Made by a program: the position numbers and the translations under genes. A DNA stretch of 64,000 nt from Lewinellaceae bacterium (lineage in GTDB: Bacteria; Bacteroidota; Bacteroidia; Chitinophagales; Saprospiraceae): NCBI GenBank assembly GCA_020636435.1, contig JACJXX010000002.1:2852001-2916000 (forward strand), given 5' to 3'. Below the pieces are notes generated by a model, which was not told the DNA's origin, ran no database searches, and was given only the letters and a program-made list of their open reading frames with translations. This document shows, in pieces, positions 1 through 8,500 of this stretch (position 1 is the first letter of the stretch; each line of letters opens with the position of its first letter).

Positions 1-1325
1 CCGCCAAAATGGGCAAAGCAGATTTTCAGGTGGCTCAGGTTGTGATCGAGCGGCGCCTCTGGGCCGTTATACCCAAACAGTTCTCGGATGCGGTTGTCCT
101 GCGCCTTGCCTACCAGTTTGCGCAACAGAGGCTCTTCCAACAGGCAGAGGTAGTTCATAGGATGGGTGAAATTGAGTTGAAATTGTTCGTTTTTCCGTTC
201 CGGAAGCAGGAGTGGCGCAGTAGTTCCGCCTGGCACCGGCTCTTCAAAAACCGGATGTTCGTCCCATTCGCGCTTCTTGCTGCCCCGGTAGTAGATGGTG
301 CCTCGAATGCAATGGGTGGTAATGGGCAATCCCCGGTCCGCTGCATATTTCCACAGGGGCAGCAGCTCTTCTTCGAAGGGATAATAACCCAGGGCCGGAT
401 AGATTTTGAAACCACTAAAGCGGTGGCCCTCTATGTATTCTTTGACGAAACATTCCTCCAGGCTTACCCTTCCATCGTGGAAGGCGTACCGGAAAAAATC
501 AGGATACTCCCGGATGCGCCTGGGATCTACGAATACGAATGGATACAGGATATCCTTGTAGTCGTTGTCGTTTTTCATCCGGGCCAGTTCTTCCATCTGG
601 CGGCTATAGGCTCCTTTGGGTTTCAACTTGCCGGCATCCATGTATTTCATATCCATGGGCAACACCACAAACCCGGTGCCGGGCGGATACTGGGCTTTGA
701 GCCGGGCCATTATCCCGTGCTGGTGTTTGTACAGGGAAAACCGGCACAACAGGATATACCGCTCGATCAGGTCGGTAGTCACCTTTCCGGGCAACAACTG
801 GAAAAAGCTCCACACCCGTTTCAGGATAAAGAGAATGAAGTTGCGCCCAGATTTAAAGAACAGCATCACGGCGGCCACCAGAAATACCTTTACGAACAAG
901 TTGTCGATGTTGAAAAGGATATTCCATTCCTCCAGCTTTTCCCGAAGTATCAGTATCCAGTCGTTGATTACTGATTCATCGGGTTCAAAAACCAGGGAGG
1001 ACCAATCGTACAGGATGTAAAACACGTGAATGATAGCCAGGGTGCCGATTATCCATCGCAGGATATTGAGCAGCCAGGTTCTGCTGACCCAAATGCTAAA
1101 CTTGTACCAGGCCCTTTTCCCCGCCTTGTAGACAGGCGAAAACCGGATGGCGTCGGTCCATTTGTTCCAGGACTTCACCGCCCACAGGATCAGCGGCAGA
1201 GAAAGAACATAGTAAAACGGCCACCAGACAAAGGTCCGGGCAAGGTGAGGCGGCACATGGTCTCCGGTAAAGATGTGCGTATGGCAGTTGATGATGGGTT
1301 GGTGGGCTTCCGTTTGCTCTTCCAT
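1..1325 (-). CDS. Amidohydrolase-type metal hydrolase with membrane segments, 3' end cut by window edge
   Basis: The minus strand is open from an ATG at 1325 to the left edge (441 codons, C-terminus missing). The N-terminus carries a HxH pair (H15, H17, in NCHTHIF) as at strand 1 of amidohydrolase TIM barrels, and later THC and FAHFG segments look like further metal-ligand strands. Between the first strand and the rest of the barrel, residues about 30-180 hold three hydrophobic stretches (about 31-49, 85-105 and 140-160) that look like transmembrane helices. From family knowledge it probably hydrolyses a C-N or C-C bond using a divalent metal; the substrate cannot be told. It is divergent from the DUF1080 gene. 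The membrane insertion inside a normally soluble fold is the odd feature. Confidence 0.75.
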   Translation of the reverse strand, partial: MEEQTEAHQPIINCHTHIFTGDHVPPHLARTFVWWPFYYVLSLPLILWAVKSWNKWTDAIRFSPVYKAGKRAWYKFSIWVSRTWLLNILRWIIGTLAIIHVFYILYDWSSLVFEPDESVINDWILILREKLEEWNILFNIDNLFVKVFLVAAVMLFFKSGRNFILFILKRVWSFFQLLPGKVTTDLIERYILLCRFSLYKHQHGIMARLKAQYPPGTGFVVLPMDMKYMDAGKLKPKGAYSRQMEELARMKNDNDYKDILYPFVFVDPRRIREYPDFFRYAFHDGRVSLEECFVKEYIEGHRFSGFKIYPALGYYPFEEELLPLWKYAADRGLPITTHCIRGTIYYRGSKKREWDEHPVFEEPVPGGTTAPLLLPERKNEQFQLNFTHPMNYLCLLEEPLLRKLVGKAQDNRIRELFGYNGPEAPLDHNLSHLKICFAHFG

Positions 1326-1360
1326 GGGCTGGGTTTTGATTTTTCCTGGGGACGAACTTA

Positions 1361-1502
1361 CTGGACTTTGGACGGTCCCATGTTGAAGGCGGAAATCGGA
1401 AGTCGGAAGTCGGAAAATCGGCATCAAACGCCCATTTAGTGCCGTATTCCGACTTCCGAATTCGCACTTCCGACTTTATATGGTGGCACGTCCAAAGTCC
1501 AG
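1361..1502. repeat. Palindromic element between divergent genes
   Basis: A 14-bp perfect inverted repeat CTGGACTTTGGACG lies at 1361-1374 and 1489-1502. Inside it, copies of GGAAGTCGGAA (about 1395-1415) face copies of TTCCGACTTCC (about 1447-1475), so most of the segment can fold back on itself. It fills the space between the divergent amidohydrolase and DUF1080 genes and may be a decayed MITE. No coding function is seen. Confidence 0.5.
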
Positions 1503-1589
1503 GAACTTAAAGGTACGCAATAAATCCTTCAAAGGGAATAGGGCTCAATTGGCCAGATTTCCGGATATTGGCCTAAAACTCGATCAATT

Positions 1590-2396
1590 ATGAAACAGGC
1601 TACCTTGATCTTTGCGACCTTTCTTTTTTCAACAGCTCTCTTCGGGCAGGAAATCGACCCTAAACTAACAGAAACCTGGGAACCAGTCCCGGAAAAAGTG
1701 ACTCCCGGCATCTTCCCGGGCAGCCCTCCCTCCGACGCGATCATCCTGTTCGACGGCAAGAGCCTCTCCCAATGGCGCAAGCCCCTGGTCGGCTACGGTG
1801 GCAGCATGGCTGAAGTGGAGGCGGTTGCCAAAAAACGCGCCGCCCTGACGAAGTATGAAGAGCAGGACGCCGATTGGGAAATAAAAGACGGCGCGCTGAT
1901 CGTCGTACCCGGCAAGGGGCATATCGAGACCAGGAAAGCCTTTGGCGACATACAGTTGCACATCGAATGGCTGACTCCGGAACAAACCGGCAAAACCGGC
2001 CAGGATTACAGCAATAGCGGCATTTTCCTGATGGGGCAGTACGAGATTCAGGTACTGAACTCCTACGAAAACCCCACCTACTCCAACGGCCAGGCAGGCG
2101 CCATGTACAAACAGGCCATACCTCTGGCCAATGCCTGCCGCCCTCCCGGAGAATGGCAGTACTACGACATCGTTTTCATGGCTCCAAAATTCGGGAAAGA
2201 CGGTTCCCTCATCAAGCCGGCGACGATCACTGCCTTTCAAAACGGCATTCTGGTTCAAAACCACTTTGAACTGAAAGGGCCGTGCATTTACAGAGGGGAG
2301 CCTCATTACCTGCCCCACCCCGAAAAATTGCCTATTATCCTGCAGGACCACGATAACAGAGTCCGTTTTCGGAACATTTGGGTTCGGGAGCTTTAA
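1590..2396 (+). CDS. DUF1080 (3-keto-disaccharide hydrolase domain) secreted protein
   Basis: A 268-residue protein with a signal peptide (hydrophobic residues 4-18, ending FGQ). One DUF1080 domain fills the rest: FDGKSLSQW near residue 53, then the beta-sandwich block with SNSGIFLMGQYEIQVL around 145 and a GAMYKQ segment. The family is a concanavalin-like lectin/hydrolase fold, and some members act on 3-keto-glycosides; the substrate here is unknown. The stop codon overlaps that of the convergent GntP gene by 4 bp. It is probably periplasmic and linked to polysaccharide use, as is the sugar-acid pair beside it, but that link is inferred from position only. Confidence 0.85.
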   Translation: MKQATLIFATFLFSTALFGQEIDPKLTETWEPVPEKVTPGIFPGSPPSDAIILFDGKSLSQWRKPLVGYGGSMAEVEAVAKKRAALTKYEEQDADWEIKDGALIVVPGKGHIETRKAFGDIQLHIEWLTPEQTGKTGQDYSNSGIFLMGQYEIQVLNSYENPTYSNGQAGAMYKQAIPLANACRPPGEWQYYDIVFMAPKFGKDGSLIKPATITAFQNGILVQNHFELKGPCIYRGEPHYLPHPEKLPIILQDHDNRVRFRNIWVREL

Positions 2397-3730
2397 CTGA
2401 TAAACAATGAGGCTATATATACCACAAAAGCTGCAAAAGTCCCTACAATGGCTGCACCTACCGTATATAACCGGTAGCCCGTTTTAATGTCCATGCCGGT
2501 CAGTTGAGTAACTACCCAAAAACCGCTGTCATTGGCATGGGGCACTACCGCCGCCCCGGCGCCAATGGCTACCACCAGCAGGGCTTTTTGCATCTCGGAA
2601 TCAAACCCGAGAGAAGCGGCCATTGGAGCCAGGATCGAAGCAGTAGTGATCAGAGCCACCGTCGATGAGCCCTGAGCCGTTTTGATGGCAGCAGTCAAAA
2701 TGAAGGGCAGCCAGATGCCGAGGCTCACCCCCGACAGCAGGCCGGTCATAACTTCTGCAATTCCCGAATTCTGCAGTATGGCGCCAAAGATGCCGCCGGC
2801 GCCTGTTACCAGAATGATGATAGCGGCGTCAACCAGGGCCTTGCCCACCCATCCCGAGGTGGAAAGAATGTTCCTGTCGAATTTTTTCGGCAGCGTAAAG
2901 GCCAACAGCATGCCAATGGTAAGCGCTATGACGGGGCTTCCAATAAAAGACAACAGCTGTACCAGCCAGGTGCCCGTTTCGCCATCCTTCAGGTTGAATT
3001 CAACTATTGATTTTCCGACAATCAGCAAAATGGGGATGATGATGGGCAAAAAAGACTTCGCAGCGCTGGGCGCCTGCCGGATTTTTTCCTCCACCTCCGC
3101 TTCCGTCAGGTCGGGGTTGGGGTCGATGTAGGTTTTGGCTGCCACTCGTTTGGAATAAATAATGGCAACCACCAATGATATGGCGCTCACGATCAGCCCC
3201 AGCAACATGACCAGGCCGACATCGGCGCCAATGATGCCCGCCGCCGCTATCGGGCCTGGGGTCGGAGGAACCATTACATGGGTAAGCATCAGGCCCAGGA
3301 TCAATGAAACGCTGGTGCCGGCAATCGACAATTTGGCTTTTTTGCTGAGGCTCTTATTTAAGGGATTGAGAATGATGAAGCCGCTATCGGCAAATACCGG
3401 AATAGAAACGATGAAGCCAATGATGCCCATAGCCTCGTGAACACGGTTGCGCCCTATGATCCTCAGCACGACTTCAGCCAGCTTGAAGGCGCCGCCCGAG
3501 TGCTCCAGAAAGGCGCCGATGATCACCCCCAGGACGATCACCATGCCGATCTTGCCCAACGTTCCTCCAAAACCGTCATTGATCGATTGTACTATGAGCG
3601 GAAGCTCCATGCCCGATAACAGGCCATAACCGAGGGCGGCAAATAACAGCGCTAAAAAAGGGTGCACATTATAACGGGCCGTCAGCACTACGATCAGGAC
3701 GACACTGAGCAGCAATAGCAGGATGATCAT
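2393..3730 (-). CDS. gntP: GntP-family gluconate/sugar-acid:H+ symporter
   Basis: A 445-residue polytopic membrane protein of usual GntP length, with about 12 hydrophobic helices. Family signatures include SIPVFADSGFIILNPLN near residues 109-125, VMVPPTPGPIAAA near 153-165 and PHANDSGFW near 402. GntP permeases import gluconate or related aldonic acids with protons. It follows the IlvD/Edd dehydratase gene by about 30 bp on the same strand, so the two probably form an operon that imports and dehydrates a sugar acid. The exact substrate (gluconate, arabinonate or another) cannot be read from the sequence. Confidence 0.93.
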   Translation of the reverse strand: MIILLLLLSVVLIVVLTARYNVHPFLALLFAALGYGLLSGMELPLIVQSINDGFGGTLGKIGMVIVLGVIIGAFLEHSGGAFKLAEVVLRIIGRNRVHEAMGIIGFIVSIPVFADSGFIILNPLNKSLSKKAKLSIAGTSVSLILGLMLTHVMVPPTPGPIAAAGIIGADVGLVMLLGLIVSAISLVVAIIYSKRVAAKTYIDPNPDLTEAEVEEKIRQAPSAAKSFLPIIIPILLIVGKSIVEFNLKDGETGTWLVQLLSFIGSPVIALTIGMLLAFTLPKKFDRNILSTSGWVGKALVDAAIIILVTGAGGIFGAILQNSGIAEVMTGLLSGVSLGIWLPFILTAAIKTAQGSSTVALITTASILAPMAASLGFDSEMQKALLVVAIGAGAAVVPHANDSGFWVVTQLTGMDIKTGYRLYTVGAAIVGTFAAFVVYIASLFIS

Positions 3731-3760
3731 AGGGGTAAGTTTATTAAAGTTGGTTTATCG

Positions 3761-5491
3761 TCAATGGACATCGCGCTTCACTTCCGATCCGGATCTGCCC
3801 ACCAGAAAATCCAGGTCGGCGCCCAGATGAGCTTGCTGCACGCTGTTGATGTACAATTGAACATAGCCCCGGGTGGCATGTGGTTCGGGAGGCGACCAGT
3901 TGGCTCTACGGGCTTGTAGTTCCTCGTCAGCAACATCGAGGTGCAGGCGCCGGTTGGGCACATCCAGCTCAATCGTATCGCCGGTTCGCACCAGGGCCAG
4001 CGCGCCTCCGATGGCCGACTCGGGAGAAACGTGCAGGACTACTGTTCCGAAAGCTGTCCCGCTCATCCTTCCGTCAGAAATGCGCACCATATCCTTTACG
4101 CCTTTTTTCAGCAGTTTGACTGGCAGGTCGACATTGCCGACTTCCGCCATTCCCGGATAACCCACCGGCCCAACGCCCTGAAGCACCATAATGCTTGTTT
4201 CATCGATCTCCAGGTTGGGGTCGTCGACCCGTTCGTGATAGTCCTCAATACTTTCAAATACGACTGCTTTTCCCCGGTGTGCCATCAATTCCGGGCTGGC
4301 TGCCGAAGGTTTGATCACAGCGCCGTCTTCACAAAGGTTGCCATACAGGACGGCAATCCCTGCTTCTTCCTGAAAGGGTTTGCCGATGGCGGCAATTACT
4401 TCCCGGTTGTAGCAAGGCGCGCTTTGGTTGTTTTCTCCGATCGTGGCGCCGTTCACGGTCAGGGCGTTGGCGTGAAGATGGCCTTCGAGTTCGCGCAGCA
4501 CGGCAGGCAGCCCGCCGGCGTAATAAAAATCTTCCATAAGGAATTGCCCGGACGGCATGAGGTTAACCAGCAAGGGGATACGGCTGCCAATGTCGTCAAA
4601 ATCTTTCAGGCTGATTTCTACTCCGATCCGATGGGCAATGGCCGTCAGGTGGATGACGAAATTAGTAGATCCTCCAACGGCTGCGTTGGCGACAATGGCG
4701 TTTTCGAAGGCCTCCCGGGCAAGAATCCTGGAAATTGTCAAATCCTCCCGAACCATCTCCACGATGCGGCGCCCGGAAAGCTGGGCCATCACTTTTTTTC
4801 GGGCGTCGACAGCCGGTATGGCGGCCGCGCCGGGCAGGGTTAACCCCAGCGCTTCCACCATACAGGCCATGGTCGAAGCCGTACCCATGGTCATGCAATG
4901 GCCGGCGGAGCGGGCCGAGCACACCTCGGCTTCAGTAAGGTCGGCCTGGGAAAAACCCTCGTTCTTTAGTTTGTCTTTGAGTTTCCAGGTGAAAGTGCCC
5001 GACCCGATGCGCTCGCCCCGGTACCAGCCGTTGAGCATGGGCCCTCCTGGCACGACAATAGTGGGCAGGCCGACGCTGCACGCGCCCATCACGGTGGAAG
5101 GGGTAGTCTTATCGCAGCCGGTGAGCAATACGACGCCATCCAGTGGATTTGCCCGGATACTCTCTTCGGTATCCATGCTTGCCAGGTTGCGGAAAAGCAT
5201 AGTGGTAGGGCGCATCAGGGTCTCTCCCAGGGATGTGACCGGAAATTCGAGCGGGAAACCACCCGCCTCGAGGACGCCTCGCTTGACGAATTCGGCGAAG
5301 TCCCGCAAATGCCCGTTGCAAGGAGTGAGTTCCGACCAGGTATTGCAAATGCCAATGACGGGCCGGCCCCTGAAGTGGTCGTCGGGATAGCCCTGGTTGC
5401 GCAGCCACGAACGATGGACAAAGCCGGTTTTTTCATCCTCGGGGCCAAACCAGTCCTGGCTCCGCAATTTTTGGGAGGATTTTTTCTTCAT
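3761..5491 (-). CDS. IlvD/Edd-family dehydratase, probably sugar-acid (L-arabinonate type)
   Basis: At 576 residues it has the length of the IlvD/Edd family. It shows the Fe-S and Mg-binding motifs ICNTWSELTPCN near residues 48-59, LLTGCDKTTPS near 124 and SAGHCMTMGTAST near 197. The opening RSQDWFGPEDEKTGFVHRSW is typical of the sugar-acid dehydratase branch (arabinonate, xylonate) rather than of biosynthetic IlvD; this is recalled from family knowledge. It should remove water from an aldonic acid to give a 2-keto-3-deoxy acid. Partnership with gntP downstream supports catabolism. It starts 32 bp after the stop of the macroglobulin gene, so read-through from upstream is possible. Confidence 0.88.
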   Translation of the reverse strand: MKKKSSQKLRSQDWFGPEDEKTGFVHRSWLRNQGYPDDHFRGRPVIGICNTWSELTPCNGHLRDFAEFVKRGVLEAGGFPLEFPVTSLGETLMRPTTMLFRNLASMDTEESIRANPLDGVVLLTGCDKTTPSTVMGACSVGLPTIVVPGGPMLNGWYRGERIGSGTFTWKLKDKLKNEGFSQADLTEAEVCSARSAGHCMTMGTASTMACMVEALGLTLPGAAAIPAVDARKKVMAQLSGRRIVEMVREDLTISRILAREAFENAIVANAAVGGSTNFVIHLTAIAHRIGVEISLKDFDDIGSRIPLLVNLMPSGQFLMEDFYYAGGLPAVLRELEGHLHANALTVNGATIGENNQSAPCYNREVIAAIGKPFQEEAGIAVLYGNLCEDGAVIKPSAASPELMAHRGKAVVFESIEDYHERVDDPNLEIDETSIMVLQGVGPVGYPGMAEVGNVDLPVKLLKKGVKDMVRISDGRMSGTAFGTVVLHVSPESAIGGALALVRTGDTIELDVPNRRLHLDVADEELQARRANWSPPEPHATRGYVQLYINSVQQAHLGADLDFLVGRSGSEVKRDVH

Positions 5492-5523
5492 TAGGTGTAT
5501 TTTTTGAACGCACTGGACCTACA

Positions 5524-8500
5524 TCAACTCTCCCTCGGCGCCCTCACTTCCACCCACCTGCCCGGCGCCCGGGCGTTGATGCTGTTGTCGTACATCGCCT
5601 CGCAGGACACCGCCGGCAGGTAAAACCGGCCCTGGTAGGCGGCGTTCAACTGCACCCGGTAGGTTTCCGACTGGCGTTCGGCCAAACCGAAGAAGGTATT
5701 CACCCGGTCGTCGCGGATGTCCTGATAGTCCGGGCGGGTAGACTGAGGAAAGGCCTCAATATTGTCCATCCGGGTGTTGGTGATTTCCCAGCCGGAAGGA
5801 AATACCTGGCTGAGGGCCAGCTCCTCGTACCGCATCGGGCGGCTGCCGGGATGCGTTATGCGCACCTCGGCGATAAAGTCCGTACCCTGCGGGAGCGCCG
5901 ACGGGTCGATCGCGGCCCCCTGCATATTTTTATAGGCTACCTCTATCCGCAGGTCGTTGGCGGCGGCGGTTTCTTCGCCGGCCAGCGGCTGGCCGGTGCG
6001 GATAACCCGCGTGAACAGGGTTCCCTGCCCGGTATTCTTGACCATCACTTCCCGGCGGGCCTGGCCGTCAAGCGGTATTTCCACCTGCATCACCGGCCGG
6101 TTGGAGCCGGCGTTGACCATTTTGCCGTTTTGCACCTGGTAAGTGAAGGCCAGTTTGCTCTGAGCGCCGGCCTTGCCTGCGTATTTGCCAATGGCCAGCA
6201 GGGAAAAGGATATTTCCTGGGTACTGCACCAGCGGCTACTGCTCAGCTCATCGGAGATGTATTTTACCAGCGTAGCGGCTTTTTCCCGTTCGCCCATCAG
6301 CACCAGGGCTTCCAGGATCATGGCCCGGTCGCGAAGGGCGGAGCCGTAGGTATACGACAGCTCCTGATAAGCCGGCACTTTGGTGTCCAGCTTGCCGGTG
6401 ATGGCTTTCGCTGCCTCCGGTTTGCCGGCTGCTGCATAAGCCGCCGCCAGGGCCCAGCTGGCCTGCAGGGTGAGCCCTTTGTATTCCCGCAGGCGGTTCA
6501 TGGCCGCCAGGTCCGGCTCTTTGGCCAGGGCGAGGGTGTAAAGGCGGTAAGCCTGCATCAGCTCGTAGTTGTTGCGGGAGTAGAAGCCGAGCTCCTCCAT
6601 TTTGGGATCCCACAGGCGAGCCACTTTTTTCTGGAACTGTGCCCATTTTTCCAGCATGCTGGGCGGAATGGAATAGCCCAGCGCCTTGGCCTCCAGCAGG
6701 AAGTGCCCGGCGTAGGAAGTAGCCCAGTGGTCGGGCGCATTGCCTCCCGGCCAGTAGGCGAAGCCTCCCTGGCCTACCTGAAATTGCTTTAGCCGGTCGA
6801 TCGTCGCGTTGATGTTGCGGGGAATCCGTTCCTGCTGCGCTTTGTCCAGTTCCATCAATTGGTTGACGTAGAGTTGCGGGAAGCCCCCGGAGAGGGTCTG
6901 CTCCAGGCAGCCGTAAGGATAGCGGAGCAGGTATTCCAAACGCTCCCCGAGGTTAATGGGCGGGATGCTGGATACTTCCAGCACCGCCTCGTTGGTGCCT
7001 TCCATTCCTGCCGGGGTAAAGGCAAAGGTATGGGCCTGCCCGCCGTCGAGCACTTTGCTGTCGACATCGGTGACAAAGGGATTGGGATTGCGCACCTGGA
7101 TTTCAATTTCCTGCTTGGCGCTTTCCCCATTGCCGGTTGCCGTAACGGTGAAGCGGGCAACGCCAACCCTTTCGCCTACCTCGATAGGGAAACTGGCCAG
7201 TTGGTCGCCCGGCCCGGAGAACTGCAGGCTGCGCGAGCTATTTCCTATTTTCACCAGCCCGCTCTTTTCCTGGACGCTTATGGTGGCGTTGCGCACCTTA
7301 TTCGTCATGGCAAATACGTTGACCGGCAATTCCAGTTGTTCGCCGGGGCTCAGTACCCGGGGCAGGGTGGCCAGCACCATGAGCGGTTGCCGAACCGGAA
7401 CGGTCTTCTCCGCACTGCCGTAGGCGCCGTCATCCGCCGCCACTACCATGGCCCGCACTGCTCCTACGTAGTTGGGCATCCGGATTTCATGTTTTGCGGT
7501 TTTGCCTTTTTTCAGGTAGAAGGGGCCCAGGTGCACTACCACCGGCTCAAAGCGGTTGGCGCGGTCTTCCTGCGCGCCCCGGCGGATCTCGCCGTCGCCG
7601 CCGATGCTCAGCAACCGCTCCAGCTCGGCGCCGTAAGCACCAAGTACCTGGTCGTAAACATCCCAGGTACGTACGCCCAGCGCCTCTTTGGCGTAAAAAG
7701 CATCCCAGGGGTTGGGCGTCTGGAAGCGGGTCAGCCCCAGCAGCCCTTCATCCACAATGGCCAAGGTGTAGGCCATCGGCTGCCCCTTCGTTTCGGAAAC
7801 TTCAACCGTGAAAGTTTGCTCCGGCTTCAGCTCGTCCGGCATTTTGAGTTTTGGCGCCAGGCGGGTGGCCGGGTCTTCTATGCCTATTGGCAATACGCCG
7901 TACATTCTTATCGGCAGGTCGTTCTTCACCTGCCCGTGGGGTTGTATCATGGCTATATGGGCATAAGCCGTGGGGGCCATCTCCGGCTTGGCCTGGAAAG
8001 TGAAGGTGTTTTCGCCTTCCTTTGACTCCGCCCAGAAAGATTCCAGCACTTTTGTGCCGTTCTCAATAGTGATCAGCACTTTGCCTGCCTCTCCCTCCGG
8101 AAGGGTAAGCTTAACCTGCTCCCCTACATTGTATTTTGTCTTATCAGAAGTAAAAGTGATCATTGCGGCGGCCTGCCGGCTGGCTCCGTCCTCTTCGCCG
8201 TACCAGGGATAGCCGGCGTAGAAAAAGTCGCCCGTACAATGCCCGGTTTCCGTATCGCAGACCCGCACCAGGTAGCGGCCCCACTCTTCGGGAGTGACGG
8301 CCCACTCCGCTTCGCCTTTATTATTGGTACTCACTTCCTCCCGGATCAGGGCGTCGTAGTGGGAGCTGCTGTTGAAGCGGGATACGTTGTCGTAACCCCG
8401 GTCCCACCACCAGCGCCATTCCAGGCGATAGAGGCCGATGCTCAGCTTGCGATTGGCGGCAGGCTTGCCGTCCTTGTCCAGGCTGGCCAGGGCGATGCTG

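Noticed and set aside
9..974. Long plus-strand frame at the left edge
   Set aside because: It is antisense to the amidohydrolase, whose minus frame has motifs and stays open to the edge.
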